A stretch of DNA of 64,000 nucleotides from Larix kaempferi (Eukaryota; Streptophyta; Pinopsida; Pinales; Pinaceae): positions 20,169,501-20,233,500 of the forward strand of contig BSBM01000753.1 in assembly GCA_027924585.1 (NCBI GenBank), read 5' to 3'. Within the stretch, counting starts at the first letter, position 1. Each line of letters begins with the position of its first letter. Made by a program: the position numbers and the translations under genes. The notes under the pieces are model-generated. The model was not told where the DNA came from and made no database searches. It saw nothing but the letters and a program-made list of their open reading frames with translations. Positions 23,780 through 36,018 of the stretch are shown in pieces.

Positions 23780-25340
23780 GAGGAGGGTCCTTTCGAACCA
23801 CACCAAGCTTGTCATGGAAGTACTCAAACTTCACTCAATACAGAGGCTTAGTCAAGACATCAGCAACTTGCTCATCAGTTCTCACATACTAGATCTTTAT
23901 AGATCCCTTCTGTACCATATCTCGTATGTAAAAATACCGGATTTCAATGTGCTTTGACTTGTCATGGAACGCTCGGTTCTTCGTCATCTTTATACAACTT
24001 TGGTTGTCACATAGAATCACCGTGGTATCCAACTCCAAGTCAAATAGACCTGACATCAATTTTAGAAGCCATATGGCTTCACAACTAGAAGAACAAGTTG
24101 TTATATACTCTGCTTCAGCTATGCTGAGAGCAACACTAGACTACTTCCTGCTAAACCATGAGATCATGGCGGATCCCAAACAATAACATCCACCTGAGGT
24201 GCTCTTCCTATCTGAGACACTTCCTTCCCAATCTGCATCTGTATAACCATACAATCTGTAGTCATGATATCCAACACAGTATAGACCAAAGTCTATTGTA
24301 CCTTTCAAGTACATCATTACATGCTTTGTAGCTACCAAATGAACACATCTATGCTCAACTAGATACTCACTCAGGTTGTTCACAACAAAGCATATATCTC
24401 GCCTGGTATTCATCAGATACATCAACGAACCAAAAATCTATTTGTACTGAGTCACATCCACTAACTTTGACGATTCATCATCTAACAAATTCAGGTTGGT
24501 ATCCATGGGTGTAGCCATGGCTTTACATTCCAACATATCAAATATTTTTAGGATTTCCATAGCATACTTTTCCTGGTTGAGAAATATTCCTTCTGGGTTC
24601 TGCCATACTTCCAGACCAAAAAATTACTGTATCAATCCAAGGTATTTCATCTCAAATTCTTCAGCGAGCTTCTTCTTGCACTCTACAATGTGTTTCTCAT
24701 TTCTTGTCAAAAATAAATCATCCACATACAACGGTAATATGATAGGTTCATCATCCATAACCTTAAAGTAAAGGTTACGGTCAGCTTTACTTTTGGTAAA
24801 ACCCAAGCTTGTCAAAAATCTATCTATCCTTCCTTACCAAGCTCTAGGAGCTTGCTTCAATCCATATAGAGCCTTCTTCAACTTGCATACGTGAGTCCAT
24901 CTGTCTTCAACTTCAAATCCATGTGGTTGTTCTATGTACACTTCTTCCTCAATCACACCATTCAAGACAGTTGTCTTCACATCCATCTGGTGTAAACTCC
25001 ACTTCATCATGGATGCAAGTGCCATGATGGTTCTAATGTAAGTGTACCTTTCTACTAGTGCAAATTCTCTTCATAATCAATTCCCTCTTTCTGAGATAAT
25101 CCTCTAGCCACAAACATTGCCTTGTATTTCTCAATACTTACATCACCTAAATGCTTTAACTTGTAGATCCACTTGGAAGATACCACAATTTTTCCTTTTG
25201 GTTTAAGAAATATTGATTGGTAATCTTCTTTCATTGCTTCTACCCATTCTTTCTTTTGTATAGCTTCTTCATAACTGGTAGGTTCTTGATCTACAAGATC
25301 ACACATCAAATCCACATAACTTGAAACTGGATTTGGATTC
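23780..25340 (-). pseudogene. Copia reverse transcriptase and RNase H remnant
   Basis: Minus-strand text in order: SYEEAIQKKEWVEAMKED and SSKWIYKLKH (RT N-term, 25315-25055); HQMDVKTTVLNG and KKALYGLKQAPRAW (25025-24834, motif A Asp present); YVDDLFLTRNEKH (24815-24624, catalytic YVDD present); MMYLMNTRRDI and TDADWEGSVSDRKSTSGGC (24425-24141, RNase H). Stops and frame changes separate the blocks, although active-site residues survive. The normal enzyme copies element RNA to DNA inside cytoplasmic particles. Confidence 0.85.
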
Positions 25341-25559
25341 TTGCTTACTCTTGTGGAGCCTTCTCGAGCTCCATAATTCTCTACTTCTTGTATAATTTAT
25401 CTTTCCCAATTAGGCTTTATCTTTCGTGGCATATTCATAGTGGGAGGTTCTTGAGGTTCTAGCATATCATGGTATTCTAGTGTTTCATCTTCGGGGAAGG
25501 GTGCAACTTCTACATTTCTGGGAGGTACATCTTATTCATATACTTCTTCATGTTGGCAC

Positions 25560-25800
25560 TTTCTGGATATCTTGAGAGCTTCTTCTTCATCAAATGTTAC
25601 ATCTATACTAATATCCATGTGATGGAATCCTAGAATGTATATTCTGAAGGCTTCGGAAACTTCACAGTAACCAACAAATATTCCCTTCTTTCCGGAAGGG
25701 TCCAACTTGGTTCTCTTTTCTTTTGGTATGTGAACATATACTGGGTAACCAAATATCTTGAACTCTGTTTCATGTTCTCTCTTTCACCCATCTATGAGTT
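25560..25800 (-). pseudogene. C-terminal integrase fragment of copia element B
   Basis: Minus text KIFGYPVYVHIPKEKRTKLD and GKKGIFVGYCEVSEAFRIY, followed by ISIDVTFDEEEA, is the conserved GKKGIFVGY region at the end of copia integrase. The zinc-binding HHCC and DDE core expected upstream is absent; the sequence instead passes into degenerate text and the intron-like block at 26043-26297. Confidence 0.75.
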
Positions 25801-26042
25801 TTTCATATTCAACCTTGTAGCAAAGGTTGATGTCTCATCACTCTAGGTGATCCTTGAGCTCATCATTCTATCCTGTAGGAAGTCTTCTTCAATCTGCACA
25901 AATGATTTCTCGATATCTTTGTCACAACATCTCGTCATGGTCTACTTCTGTATAAGCCTTCTTTATAGTTGAACCATTGTCACTTGTTCTATGGAACAAG
26001 TCTCGTCATTCTTCATTTGTAGGTGATCATGTAGGATACTTC

Positions 26043-26297
26043 CTACAAGTCAAATTTAATAGCATGGTTAGAAACATTTCATAGTTTCCAAATATATGCA
26101 TAAAAACATAAGTCATACTATCTTAGCCAATGCTACAACATTCATTCATATCCCATATTCATATGGTAACTTTCTAGATGCCTTCCATCTCTACCAGGAC
26201 ATTATTAAGAGTGTGCACTACTCCCAATATGTCAGCAAAGAGGTTTCAATCTAGATAAGTAGAAATGGAATGTTGTATAGCACCATAATCTACTTAC
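26043..26297 (-). other. Intron-like block in copia element B
   Basis: The minus strand begins GTAAGTAG (donor at 26292-26297) and ends TTGACTTGTAG (acceptor AG at 26043-26044), 255 nt. It is homologous, with the same borders, to 258-526 in copia element A. It sits between gag and the pol remnant. Confidence 0.4.
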
Positions 26298-26408
26298 CCA
26301 TCACATGCATATCAATGCATAAAACAAACCCTAAATAAATGTGTACACAACTGGACACTATCATTCAAACAATTTGATAGAAATGACAATTCAAGTACTT
26401 CTCTTTGT

Positions 26409-27530
26409 TTATTTGGTACGACCTCCTTTGATCCTAGTCTCCTTGAAGGGATTACTGGAATGCCTAATGGTAAGCTCTACTTCATCATCAGAGTTAGTGA
26501 AACTTTTCTGAGGGGAGTCATTTTCTTCTAAATTGGAGATAGTCTTCTTTTGTCTTGTCATGTGCTTTGAAGAACCACTATCACAGGACATATTCTTCGA
26601 TTTCTTCCTTTGCTTGCTTCCTGGGAGGGTCTTCATCCTCTTCTTCCTAATATTCATCTCCAGCTAGGTTTTCATGATGTCTTTTCTTGTTGTTACTCTT
26701 CTTGTATTCTTCTTTCTTCAATGGACAATTTCTGGCAATGTGTCCTAGCTTGCCATAATTGAACATTGAAAGTTGGAGTAGTTTCTTCTTGGATTGTTTC
26801 CTCTTATCCTTTGAAACTTCTTGGGAGGTTGATACTCCTTGTGGCTTTCCTTCTTGAAGTTAGATTGACTTCTTCCTCTCTTGGTATGGGTGGCTAGGGC
26901 TTGATCATATTCTTTAAGTCGAGCTTCTCTATTGGCTACTCTAGCCTCTTCTTGGATGCAATCTTCTCATACAATGTCGAATTTCATGCTTTCCTTTCTG
27001 GCACACACAGTCTGGATGAATGAATCCCAAGGTCTAGTGAGACCATTGAGAGCAGTCCTAACTAGTTCATGTTCATCAAGGGAGTCTCCAATGGCTTCTA
27101 GTTGCTCCTTGAACTAGGATATCCTTGTGAAGTATTCTTGGATGGATTCTCCTTGGATCATATTGGTACTCTTGAATTGAGTTCTCCTATTCATCCTCCT
27201 ATTGATGTTCCTTCCTTCATACATTCTGTCTAGGGCATCATACATCTCCTTCGGGGTCTTCTTGGATGACACTTGAGGAGTCAAGTGATCTTTGATAGAA
27301 TTAGCAATGATCCTTTTTTTCATGATCAGTTCCTTCTTGTGCTTCCCCTTAGCTTCATCCTCTTTAGGTTCTACAACTTCTTTCTCGATATATTTGGAAA
27401 TATCATTCTCTTAAAGAATAAGTCCAATCTTATATTTCCATGCTAAGAAATTATCTATGCCTTCTAGCTTATCCTCGGGCTTAGTGCTTGGGGCCATCTT
27501 ATCTAGGAGGTCACCAAAAAATGAAATTTG
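26409..27530 (-). pseudogene. Copia gag remnant
   Basis: From the right: frames near 27480 (APSTKPED-like), then MKKRIIANSIKDHLTPQVSS and KTPKEMYDALDRMYEGRNIN (27323-27114), the UBN2/gag capsid motif with the typical A.N...L...L...V.....A.E.WD/YD.L...Y order. Around 26740-26790 lies a partial CCHC zinc-knuckle-like segment with C-terminal CPLK. Then basic text with KKSKNMSCDSGSSKHMT, the start of protease (CDSGSSKHM carries the DSG catalytic triad), runs to 26409. Broken by several frame changes. Confidence 0.7.
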
Positions 27531-27886
27531 TCAAAATGCAAAACTCACCTTACTAGGAGATGTGGTTGACTGAGGTGAATTGATTGGTACACTTCGTTTC
27601 TGGAGATTCCAAATTTTCACCTCTCAAAATTGACTCGCGAAATTCTGATCTGCAGTTTTTCCAGTCTTTTGGTTTTTTCTGGTCCAAAGTCAAACTAGGG
27701 TTTGACTTTCCCATAGATATACCCACTCAAAAAATTTGATCTAGGGCTCAAAATTTCACTCTTGGAGAGGTGCACCTTTCTATGCAATCATATTTCCAAA
27801 ATTCCAACTTTGACAGAAACCCTAATTTCTTGTCGGAGGGAGAAGAGAGAGATTTCCACCTTGTGAAAGCTGTCCTATTCAGGTTA
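27531..27886 (-). mobile_element. Untranslated leader of copia element B
   Basis: Region between primer site and gag with no persistent frame. It resembles the equivalent leader of copia element A at about 1840-2340 in its repeated CCCTAA..TT and AGAAACCC words. Confidence 0.5.
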
Positions 27887-27898
27887 GATCTAATACCA
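27887..27898 (-). other. Primer-binding site of copia element B
   Basis: GATCTAATACCA on plus, read TGGTATTAGATC on minus: the initiator tRNA-Met type site with two substitutions. It is directly adjacent to the LTR. Confidence 0.75.
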
Positions 27899-28110
27899 TG
27901 TTATGATTCAATATGCTAAGATAGATAACATCAATATTCAATTCAATTTCACAACAATAGCATATACAGGATCACTAAAAGAAACACAATCACAAGATAG
28001 ACACAGATTTATCCTGGGAAACTCTCTAGGGGGAGAAAACCCAGCAAAAATTCCTCAATATAGATGATCAAAAGTACAAATACAAAACCACAAACAAGTG
28101 CTCCTTCTCC

Positions 28111-28141
<31 letters not shown>

Positions 28142-28453
28142 CTATGCGAATTACACAAGTGAGTGTGTGTGTTCAAATGAGGAGCACATCACTCATATTT
28201 ATACTTTATCTTTCACTTGACATTTTCACATAACATGTTGGCCCGAACTAAACTTGATTGGGTTGAATCCTCTAGGAGACTCAATAACCCTAATACAAAT
28301 GACTCTAGGGGGATCTAATGCCCCGACTTATAAGGGAGGATTTACCTCAATGACTTTACATGACCAAATGTAATAAGAACATCCCAACAGAGGAATAAAA
28401 CATCTCTAGATAAATTACAATATAATATTCTTCGAAGTTACAATGTTTCAACA
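27899..28453 (-). repeat. 5' LTR of copia element B
   Basis: A 555-bp LTR running TGTTATGATTC...GTTTCAACA on plus. Its outer edge falls inside the response-regulator exon, after codons for NDGTNP. Confidence 0.9.
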
Positions 28454-28694
28454 GGATTTGTTCCATCATTGGCCCTGGACCCATTTTTTCCATCCTTTGT
28501 TCCATGATTAAACTTTTCATTTACATATCCATGGTCCAAATTGTTATGATCCTTTCTCTCTATCATCTTTTTCCTGACTACATGTTGCCAAATATTCTTC
28601 AGCTCTTCAAGTATAACATGCTTTATCAGGTAGTCACAAACCCCATGAGTTATCCCCTTCATCACAACACTTGTTTCACCATTTGTTGGCATCA
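28454..28694 (-). pseudogene. Response-regulator exon part: end of receiver domain
   Basis: Starts after a GATACAG acceptor. Joined to exon 2 it reads [16 protein letters not shown], then [20 protein letters not shown] and HVVRKK. The conserved receiver Lys is present, but the following Pro of the usual LLKP is His. A hydrophilic linker ([19 protein letters not shown]) follows until the LTR cuts the exon. Confidence 0.85.
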
Positions 28695-28857
28695 CTGTAT
28701 CATACAAAAGCCAATGGTTTAATAGAACAACAAAATATGACAATCCAAAAAAATCAACAAACATATTGTTACAATGCCATGTTCATACTAAAACAAAATC
28801 ATAGCCACATTTAGCTATGCAAAATTAACATGCAATTTAAGGGTGGTGTTTCTTTAC

Positions 28858-28969
28858 AGCTTAAGGAATATACACTCACTTTTTATGAAATATCTACCAA
28901 TTCAACTAGGGGCAGCTTAAGGAATATACTCTCACTTTTTATGAAATATCTACCAATTCAACTAGGGGC
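28858..28969. repeat. 56-bp tandem duplication in response-regulator intron
   Basis: AGCTTAAGGAATATAC.CTCAC through CAACTAGGGGC occurs at 28858-28913 and again at 28914-28969 with almost no divergence, so it is recent. Confidence 0.9.
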
Positions 28970-29467
28970 AGGTTCACTTCTGTAGGCTTCCAGTAAAGAA
29001 AGAGTGACCATTAAAGAAACAAATAAAGATTGACATGTGCAACAACTGAAAACTACAATTTATCCTCTCTAGATGCACCCTATTTTAGTACCAACCCCAA
29101 TTCAATAAATAAATCCACTCTAGATGATAGAACATGCAGCAGGTAACTTATCTTGTCAATCCCTACTTTTTATGAAGCATGTTGCTTTATTTGGAGCCTA
29201 AGGTTCCAAAATGCAAAAGAAAATGCACCTTCAGTTTTGAGACCGTTGTACTTAGGTAGTAGTTTTCTACATTGTAAGTTAGTGTAATTCCTTCCTTTCT
29301 TCACTAGTTCTAGTCGTTGTTCTACACAAAAAATTGGCTCAGATCATTCCACCAGTACATGATTTTAGCTGCCATAAACATTTCAAGGGAATCAAAGGAC
29401 AAACGAAGTGACACAGAATTAGGAGCAATCAAACAAATAGGTCTATCAAATGAACTTCTACACTTAC

Positions 29468-29609
29468 TGATAACCAGAATGTCCAATACCAACCCCACAA
29501 GTTCCAAGAGTTGCAATCCATCCATGCCAGGCATATGTACATCACTTATCACAAGGTCAATTTTTTCTTTGTAGGCTTAGTGCTGTGATTGCTTGCCCAC
29601 ATGATGTAA
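29468..29609 (-). pseudogene. Response-regulator exon 2: phospho-acceptor part of receiver
   Basis: Acceptor TTTGTAG, donor GTAAGT. The first 16 codons read VTSCGQAITALSLQRKN, then stop in that frame. The homologous reading resumes one frame over as EKIDLVISDVHMPGMDGLQL then LELVGLVLDILVI, so a small deletion in an A-rich run caused a frameshift. The phosphorylatable Asp is in VISDV. Confidence 0.85.
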
Positions 29610-30628
29610 CTACAAATACAAAAGGATAGCATCATTATATTAACATGTAAAAATAATTGAATGTCTTGAAAATAAGCACTAGAAAAAAGAAAAAGATAAA
29701 ATAGTTGAGCATTTAAGGCTTTCTCCGTGAGTTGGGTAAATCCAAAATACCAGTGGCAGGAGACATCTCAACTCTTATGATTTGGAGCTACTATAAAATT
29801 GAGAGAATAGAACTTCATACTAACTAAGTTGGAAAACAAGTAGCATGGGAGTTCTGACCCGTCTAGCACATACAACAATATAGATTTAAAAGGAAAAAAA
29901 TTGTGACAAGTTGATTTACTAACCAAACTTACATTTCTGATTCATTTAAAAAAGATCAATGCACAACTATATTTCGAAACCATTGATTTCATAAGATCTA
30001 AATTTTGAAAACGGATTCCTACCCTTGTTAGAAACTATATTTTCTTCCATTGCACAACTATTGATTTCCCTTATTAAAACCAAGTTTTCTTCCATCTTAC
30101 AGCTATTTGTTTCCCTTGTTAAAAACTGAACTTTCTTCCATCAAATCTATTAGTTGAGACTTCCATTTTAATAAAGAAAATAAAACCCGTTGTCTTCTTG
30201 TGTAACTTGTTGATAAACCCCTGCAATTTCAGATCCACAGGCTTCATCCATAACCCTCTATTCTATATTAGAAACATAACACCCTTTTAGGAAAACATCT
30301 TGATCCATCCACTGCTTAGTTTCCACCACACGGACGTCCTGAAGAGACCAATAGATAAATATTTAACTGTACCAAAATCAACATGCTAGAGAAAAAGCTA
30401 ACACAAAGCAAGAACTTGCTACCACCCATACAACCAACTGACCTCACTACCCCAGATCTCAATAGCAATGCAGACATTTACAGAACAATTAAGCACAAAA
30501 CTCTGAAAAAACTTACTCCATATTATTACTTTATACAGTGCAAAAAACTACCATGTCTGCAGTATTCTTCTTTAAGCAAAATTGCCTGAAAAAAGCCAAA
30601 ATTCAAGACCAAAAAGAGTAGAACATAC

Positions 30629-30746
30629 CATTATACTGGCAGTGACGAAGCAAACTCTCCAGCAACGGCAGGAAAATCAGGTCATCATCCACAACCAAGA
30701 GACACATACCGATAGGAAAATCATCATTATCCTCCTCATCGCTCAT
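30629..30746 (-). pseudogene. Response-regulator exon 1: N-terminus of receiver
   Basis: ATG at 30744-30746, then MSDEEDNDDFPIGMCLLVVD and DDLIFLPLLESLLRHCQYN, ending at a GTATGT donor. The paired acidic residues (VVDDD) that bind Mg2+ are present. This exon has no lesion. Phase 1 joining to exon 2 gives CQYNVTSC, matching the family. Confidence 0.85.
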
Positions 30747-33703
30747 CACTTTGACTTTATCATTACTTTTAAAGGTCCTTCATGTTCAAATTTCCTGGCA
30801 CACCATTGGTATTAATATGAGGGGACTATTGCATTGTAACAACAACAAGCCCGCCTTCAGATCGGCCCATTTTCTGAAAACCCCTCACTTTAAAATCTGA
30901 TTCTCCACAGACCCACTTCAGAAACCTCGCCACTCTCACAAACCTGTCTAAGAAACCACCATCGTATGTTAATTTTCCCAAACAGCCAACTGAAAACACC
31001 ATTTTTCCCAAACCCATATGAGAAAACAACCCCAAGCTCCAATTTTACAACCACAAGGAGCACACCCTGTTCTTGTGACACCCACCCAAATGAGAAATCA
31101 GTAACAAAATCTGCTCCCCCCCTAAAAAGTATATTGTTTAACATGAGTCCACTTGCCCTAGGGTTTTTATAATGCCACTACAAGCAATACAGATTGGAAA
31201 GGAGATCAATGAAGATCACAACAGTACACAAATAAGTGTACATGGCCCTGTACCAACGATATTCAATGCGTGACAGTGCATCACATATAAAGAAGAGATC
31301 TAGAAAATACAGTGTTCAAGAAATTGAAATCGATCAAAAACTAAAAGATGGCATAGGTTGTATCCTGTCCAGACTCAACACTTATCTCGTAACTGAGGCA
31401 TATTTAAGATGGGCGTATACATACCAACTATCATCCAGTACACCCGTTAAATCTTTCCTGTGAACCAACAAGTCCTACACTCTGCGCTGATGTCTGCCGG
31501 CCACCCCCTCTCGAGAAGGGAAAAATGAGACAAACATAAACAAATTAGAACCAATCATAATTCAAATAAATGTTTTTATTTTATTTTATTTAATGTATAA
31601 TATTCAATACATTGTTGAAACATTGCAAAAATGTAAAAATGTATAGCTTTCAAAGCCAAATTAACTTTAATTATTTTCACACACGTTTAAGTTTCCTATT
31701 GGAACGATGCACATAAAAGGATTTTAAATAAATTAATGTTTATTTATTTATTTTTATTTGTTTAAATGTGCTTTACATTTAAACAATTTTTTTTAACTAG
31801 GTAGAGAAATTAGCGAGCCATGGGTTTTGGCCATGGGTTTTGGGGTCCATCCTAAGTGGGGACCACCCCTATAACAGGGACCCCTTTACCTTTAAACAAT
31901 TGTCATGTATGAATGGGATCATTTTATGAATTTGCTGTTATCAACATTTACTTACAATTTACATGTAAGAATGGGATCATTTTATGAATTTCGTGTTATA
32001 AGCATTTACTTTGGCAAGAACAAATATTTTCACTGAAGATTTTGTTGGTATGCGTTTAACTTTGTCCTCGATATTTGGTGATGATTTGATGAGCTTCCTA
32101 AGGGAAACTAACTAAATTATAATTATAATGTGGCTGGCTGTTTTTAATCACTAAGAACCTACATAATATAATAATAAATATAAATATAGTTGAAGGTTTT
32201 AGAAATAACTGTTTCAAACCTTTTACCTCTAATGAAAAGATGTCTTGAGTTGAATTATTTTAATGGCGGTAAATCTGCCCTCATTCATCCTACACACCTC
32301 TGATGGAAGCACTTCAATAAGCCCATCTTCAAGCTCACTTAAAATTATGAGGATGGGCCTAAGGCGCCAGCTGGATGCCACGTATGGGAGATGGAATGTA
32401 AAAATGCAAACGTTTGCAATTTAGAAAATACACTCAAAACATTTGGATAGTCAAGGTAGCTCTGTCTTGAGTGGTAAAATGCAAAGGTTTGCAATTTAGA
32501 AAATACACTCAAAAATTTGGATAGACAAATTTTATATTTAAGGAAATTAAGTTATTATTATTTATTTATAAAAATAATGAGATAAAAATTATTTTACTAA
32601 AAATAATTTTTATTTTCTACTATAACAATATTTAATATTTTAAATATTATATAACATATTTTTAAAATAAGATTTAATATTTATATATCTTATACATTTA
32701 ATGTACTATAATGCATTAATATTCAAAATTCAATGGAGGGTGGTATATGGAAGCTACATCCGCATTCAAAATTGAATAGAGGTGGTATACAAGACAATAA
32801 TATATATAGATGTTTTCCTTCCATGGATGTGTTAATTATATACAATATATAATTTGAACAACTCTTAATGGTTTATAAGAGGAATGTTTAAAGGTTTAAT
32901 AAATTTTAGTTTGCCTTGAAAAATAGTGCAAACGAGTTTATAATAGTGCATTATCTTCTTGAGATTTTATAAATTTGTATAAAATTAAATCATACAATTT
33001 ATATTTATTAATTAAGTTGATAAAATTGTATAACCAATAACGAACAAGAACAAAAGAAATTAGATCATAAAGAACAATTAAGTTAATCCATAAGACTTTT
33101 ATAACTTATAATCTTAAAATTAAAAGCAATACACCATATTATATTTTTGTGATTGAAGTGATCCCATTGAAAGCATAGCTATGACTAAGTACTTAATATA
33201 CAAGAAAAAATTAAATAACTTGGAAGACTTGAGACTTCTCAAAATTACTCTAAACTCCATTCAAAACCACCTAAAGCTTAAATGAGGTCGGCATAAGTAT
33301 GCCATGTCTTGGTTAAATATATGGGGGATTGATGAAAATGTCACTTTGCAAAATTAAATCAAATTAAAAATATTATTACTTCCAAGTTCAAAGAGAAGAT
33401 AAAAGAAAATTATGATATTACAAGGAGATCATTAATCCAAAATACGAAGATCAAAATTATCCTGAGGAGGGGCATTCTACAGCCCATCAGTGCTCATCCT
33501 AGAGCTGACACTTGTTTTTCTTTAAATAGTAAAATATTTGTTTTTCTTTAAATAGTAAAATATTATAAAAAATAAAATGTCGGCTCAAATTAGATTTAAA
33601 TCATTTAGGACAGCATATATATATCAAACTACGGATATTAGATAAATTAAAACCACAAACATTGCATTACATACTATGAGTCTTGAGGATGAAATGCTCT
33701 TAC
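30747..33703. other. Upstream flank of response regulator and AT-rich intergenic DNA
   Basis: No gene recognised. Holds a diverged duplication at about 31900-32000 (GAATGGGATCATTTTATGAA twice), another at about 32398-32525 (TTTGCAATTTAGAAAATACA twice) and a short one at 33511-33562. Short open frames at 30890-31172 are incidental. Confidence 0.45.
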
Positions 33704-34043
33704 TCTTAGATTGACTTGCTTACACCTACATTAGACCTCAGTTTAAAAAAAAAACCTTTAAAACAAATCAATTAGTTCTTTACTTTGCTTTCTTAAAATA
33801 AAATAAACCAAAATTGATTTAAGTGGTCATCATTATACACATCATGATGTGTTATTAATACAAAAATATCGAACTTAGATTGGCTTGTTTACACCTACAT
33901 AAAACCTCAGTTTAAAAAAAAAACCTTTAAAACAAATTAATTAGTTCTTTACTTTGCTTTCTTAAAATAAAATAAACCAAAATTGATTTAAGTGGTCATC
34001 ATCATACACATCATAATGTGTTATTAATACAAAAATATCGAAA
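33704..34043. repeat. 170-bp tandem duplication
   Basis: CTTAGATTG.CTTG.TTACAC through ACAAAAATATCGA occurs at 33704-33873 and 33874-34043 with only a handful of differences. Non-coding and AT-rich. Confidence 0.9.
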
Positions 34044-36000
34044 TATTAGTAATACAGAGATATCATGATTTTAAACTAGGATCTCCCATACACATACGGT
34101 TTCAAACGAAGCTTCGGCAGCGGGAAAAGGTTATTTATATAGATTGTTCGTCAAGTAGCTCTACCGTTATACGGTTATTATTTGGAAATTTGGAAAAAAA
34201 ATATGATTCTCACAATTTGAAATTATGACCTCTCTCTTTCCAATGCATCAACCCAGCCCTTGCAAAAGGTTATTTATACAGACACTATATAATTTAGGAT
34301 TCGACCTATTTGAACGACTCTACTCCCGTAACGGTTTGGAAGAGAAGAGAAATGTCGAGAGTTTTAACAATTTTAATTTTGGATATATATAATATAAGAT
34401 TCGACCTACTCTACTCCCGTTACGGTTTGGAAGAGAAATGTAGAGAGTTTTAAAAAAAATTGGATAGATAATTAAAATAAATAAATATAATATGCAGAAA
34501 AGTTGATTACGGTGCACTATCGTATTGAGATTTTATTAATTTTGATAACAATGTACCCTTTTCTCGAGGTTTTTAACTATTCACTATCTTTCTTTTTATT
34601 AAGAGTTTATCAAAATTAATACTTTATTACATCGATAAGTATATATTTTAGAATTTGTGATGGAATAAGTGTATATATTTTAGGATGGGACACGTGTATT
34701 GTCCAAATTAATTTTAGGATGGGACAATTATAAAAAATAACTAATAATTAATGTATAGATAATAAGTAACTCATTCATAGATTAATGCATAGATAACTCA
34801 TAACTCATGCATAAGTAATATAAATAATCCATTTATCTAAAAAAATAACACATTAAGTAATTATAAAAATAAAAACATATTACATGAACACTAACAGATC
34901 AACACTAGACAGAGCACGTAGGATTGTATTTGAATACTTTATTTTAAACAAATTCCCCAGCATGCATTCGAATACTTTATTTTAAACAAATCCGCAGCGA
35001 GCGGAGCCGCTCCAAGTGCATTAGTGCATGCAAAATATCTGGTACTGAAATTCTCCCACGACTCAGGCGTAATCATATTGGGCAAAAATTCAAACCGTAA
35101 AAACTATTTTGCGTGCAAAATATCTGGTAGTGAAATTCTCCCACGACTCGGGTATAATCATATTGGGAAAAAATTCAAACTGTGAGATCTATTTTGCCGC
35201 GGGTACCCATGCGTCTTTCCTTTGGAGTTTCATGGGTAACCATCTGCTGTAATTGCAAATCTATTGTAGCACGATGAAACAAACATCCAATCTCAACAAA
35301 AAAAAGAGAACCGTGATACCTAGTTCTTGTTGGGCATCCATGAAAATCTTACGTAACCTGCAAATTGTAGTGATAAATACTGTTATTTAATAGATATTGG
35401 TCATATACAATCGATAATGTTATGCGACTTCAACTTGTTTATACTTTGTAACAAACCAATGCAAATACTCTCCACCACGAGCCTCAGGATCCGTCCTAAC
35501 TTTGGAAATGGGCTAGCGATAATCAAATCAGAATGAATCCACCAATGAATCTGTCCCACCATATGGTGGAAATTGAAACAACCAAACGTGAAAATTGACA
35601 CGACAATGAGATATGGAAGTTACTGTAGGGAATCCAATAACACTGAACTTGGAAAAATGTTGGACTTATAGATTTTAATTTACTCTCAAATCATACAGCT
35701 AATTAGCACGATTATTATGCACTGTGGAAGCAGTGTCAATTGAGATATGCACTGTCCGATCCAAATCACCTGGCCCTTAATATATCATTATATATTGCAT
35801 TTAATAATATTGAAACATGATACTATATGTCATGATATTCCATTATATGTAATGGTACGTTTCTCAGCCGAACAAAGACCGGAATTACAGATCAATTAAG
35901 GATCCACTTAATTGCCATGAATACTGTCGTCTGTTCTCCTGGATTTTGCTCCAACAAAATTTCAGCATATATATAGAAGTATCTACAACAAAATTTCAGC
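34044..36000. other. Intergenic DNA with two further short tandem duplications
   Basis: About 34273-34455 carries GATTCGACCTA and CTACTCCCGT.ACGGTTTGG twice (period about 115 bp). About 35025-35205 carries TGCAAAATATCTGGTA.TGAA and CTCCCACGACTC twice (period about 85-90 bp). No gene recognised in 35200-36000. Confidence 0.6.
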
Positions 36001-36003
36001 AAA

Positions 36004-36009
36004 TTTATT
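36004..36009 (-). terminator. Possible polyadenylation signal of hydrolase gene
   Basis: AATAAA on the minus strand only 10 nt after the stop codon. Unusually close, but the only canonical hexamer next to the gene end. Confidence 0.35.
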
Positions 36010-36018
36010 GAAGCATCT

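Larger units (their letters stand above)
22350..28453 (-). mobile_element. Ty1/copia retrotransposon inserted in the response-regulator gene (element B)
   Basis: A 6.1-kb minus-strand element with two LTRs (22350-22933 and 27899-28453), a purine tract (TTATGGGGGAG on minus) next to the 3' LTR and a primer site next to the 5' LTR. The order 5' to 3' on minus is leader, gag, intron-like block, end of integrase, RT and RNase H, a 67-bp repeat array, LTR. Protease and the catalytic part of integrase are missing, so it cannot be autonomous. The flanking 5 bp (CGCTC and GGATT on plus) do not match, so no target duplication is preserved. The outer end of the left LTR has mutated TGTT to TATT. Confidence 0.85.
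20580..30746 (-). pseudogene. Type-B response regulator (ARR-like) pseudogene, whole locus
   Basis: Exons in order on the minus strand: 30746-30629, 29609-29468, 28694-28454, (copia insertion), 22349-22179, 21551-21475 and about 21189-20580. Together they give an N-terminal receiver (VVDDD, phospho-acceptor Asp in VISDVHMPGMDG, Lys in DYLIK), an acidic linker, and a GARP/Myb-like DNA-binding domain (PRVVW.VELHQQF...ASHL..KYRLYLKR). Type-B regulators are nuclear transcription factors activated by phosphorelay in cytokinin signalling. It is dead by several independent lesions: a frameshift with stop in exon 2, a TAG in the linker, a mutated acceptor (TGTCG) before the last listed exon, a frameshift just after KRVGG, and the 6.1-kb copia insertion. 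Most intron borders that remain are canonical, so it decayed in place and is not a processed copy. Confidence 0.85.
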
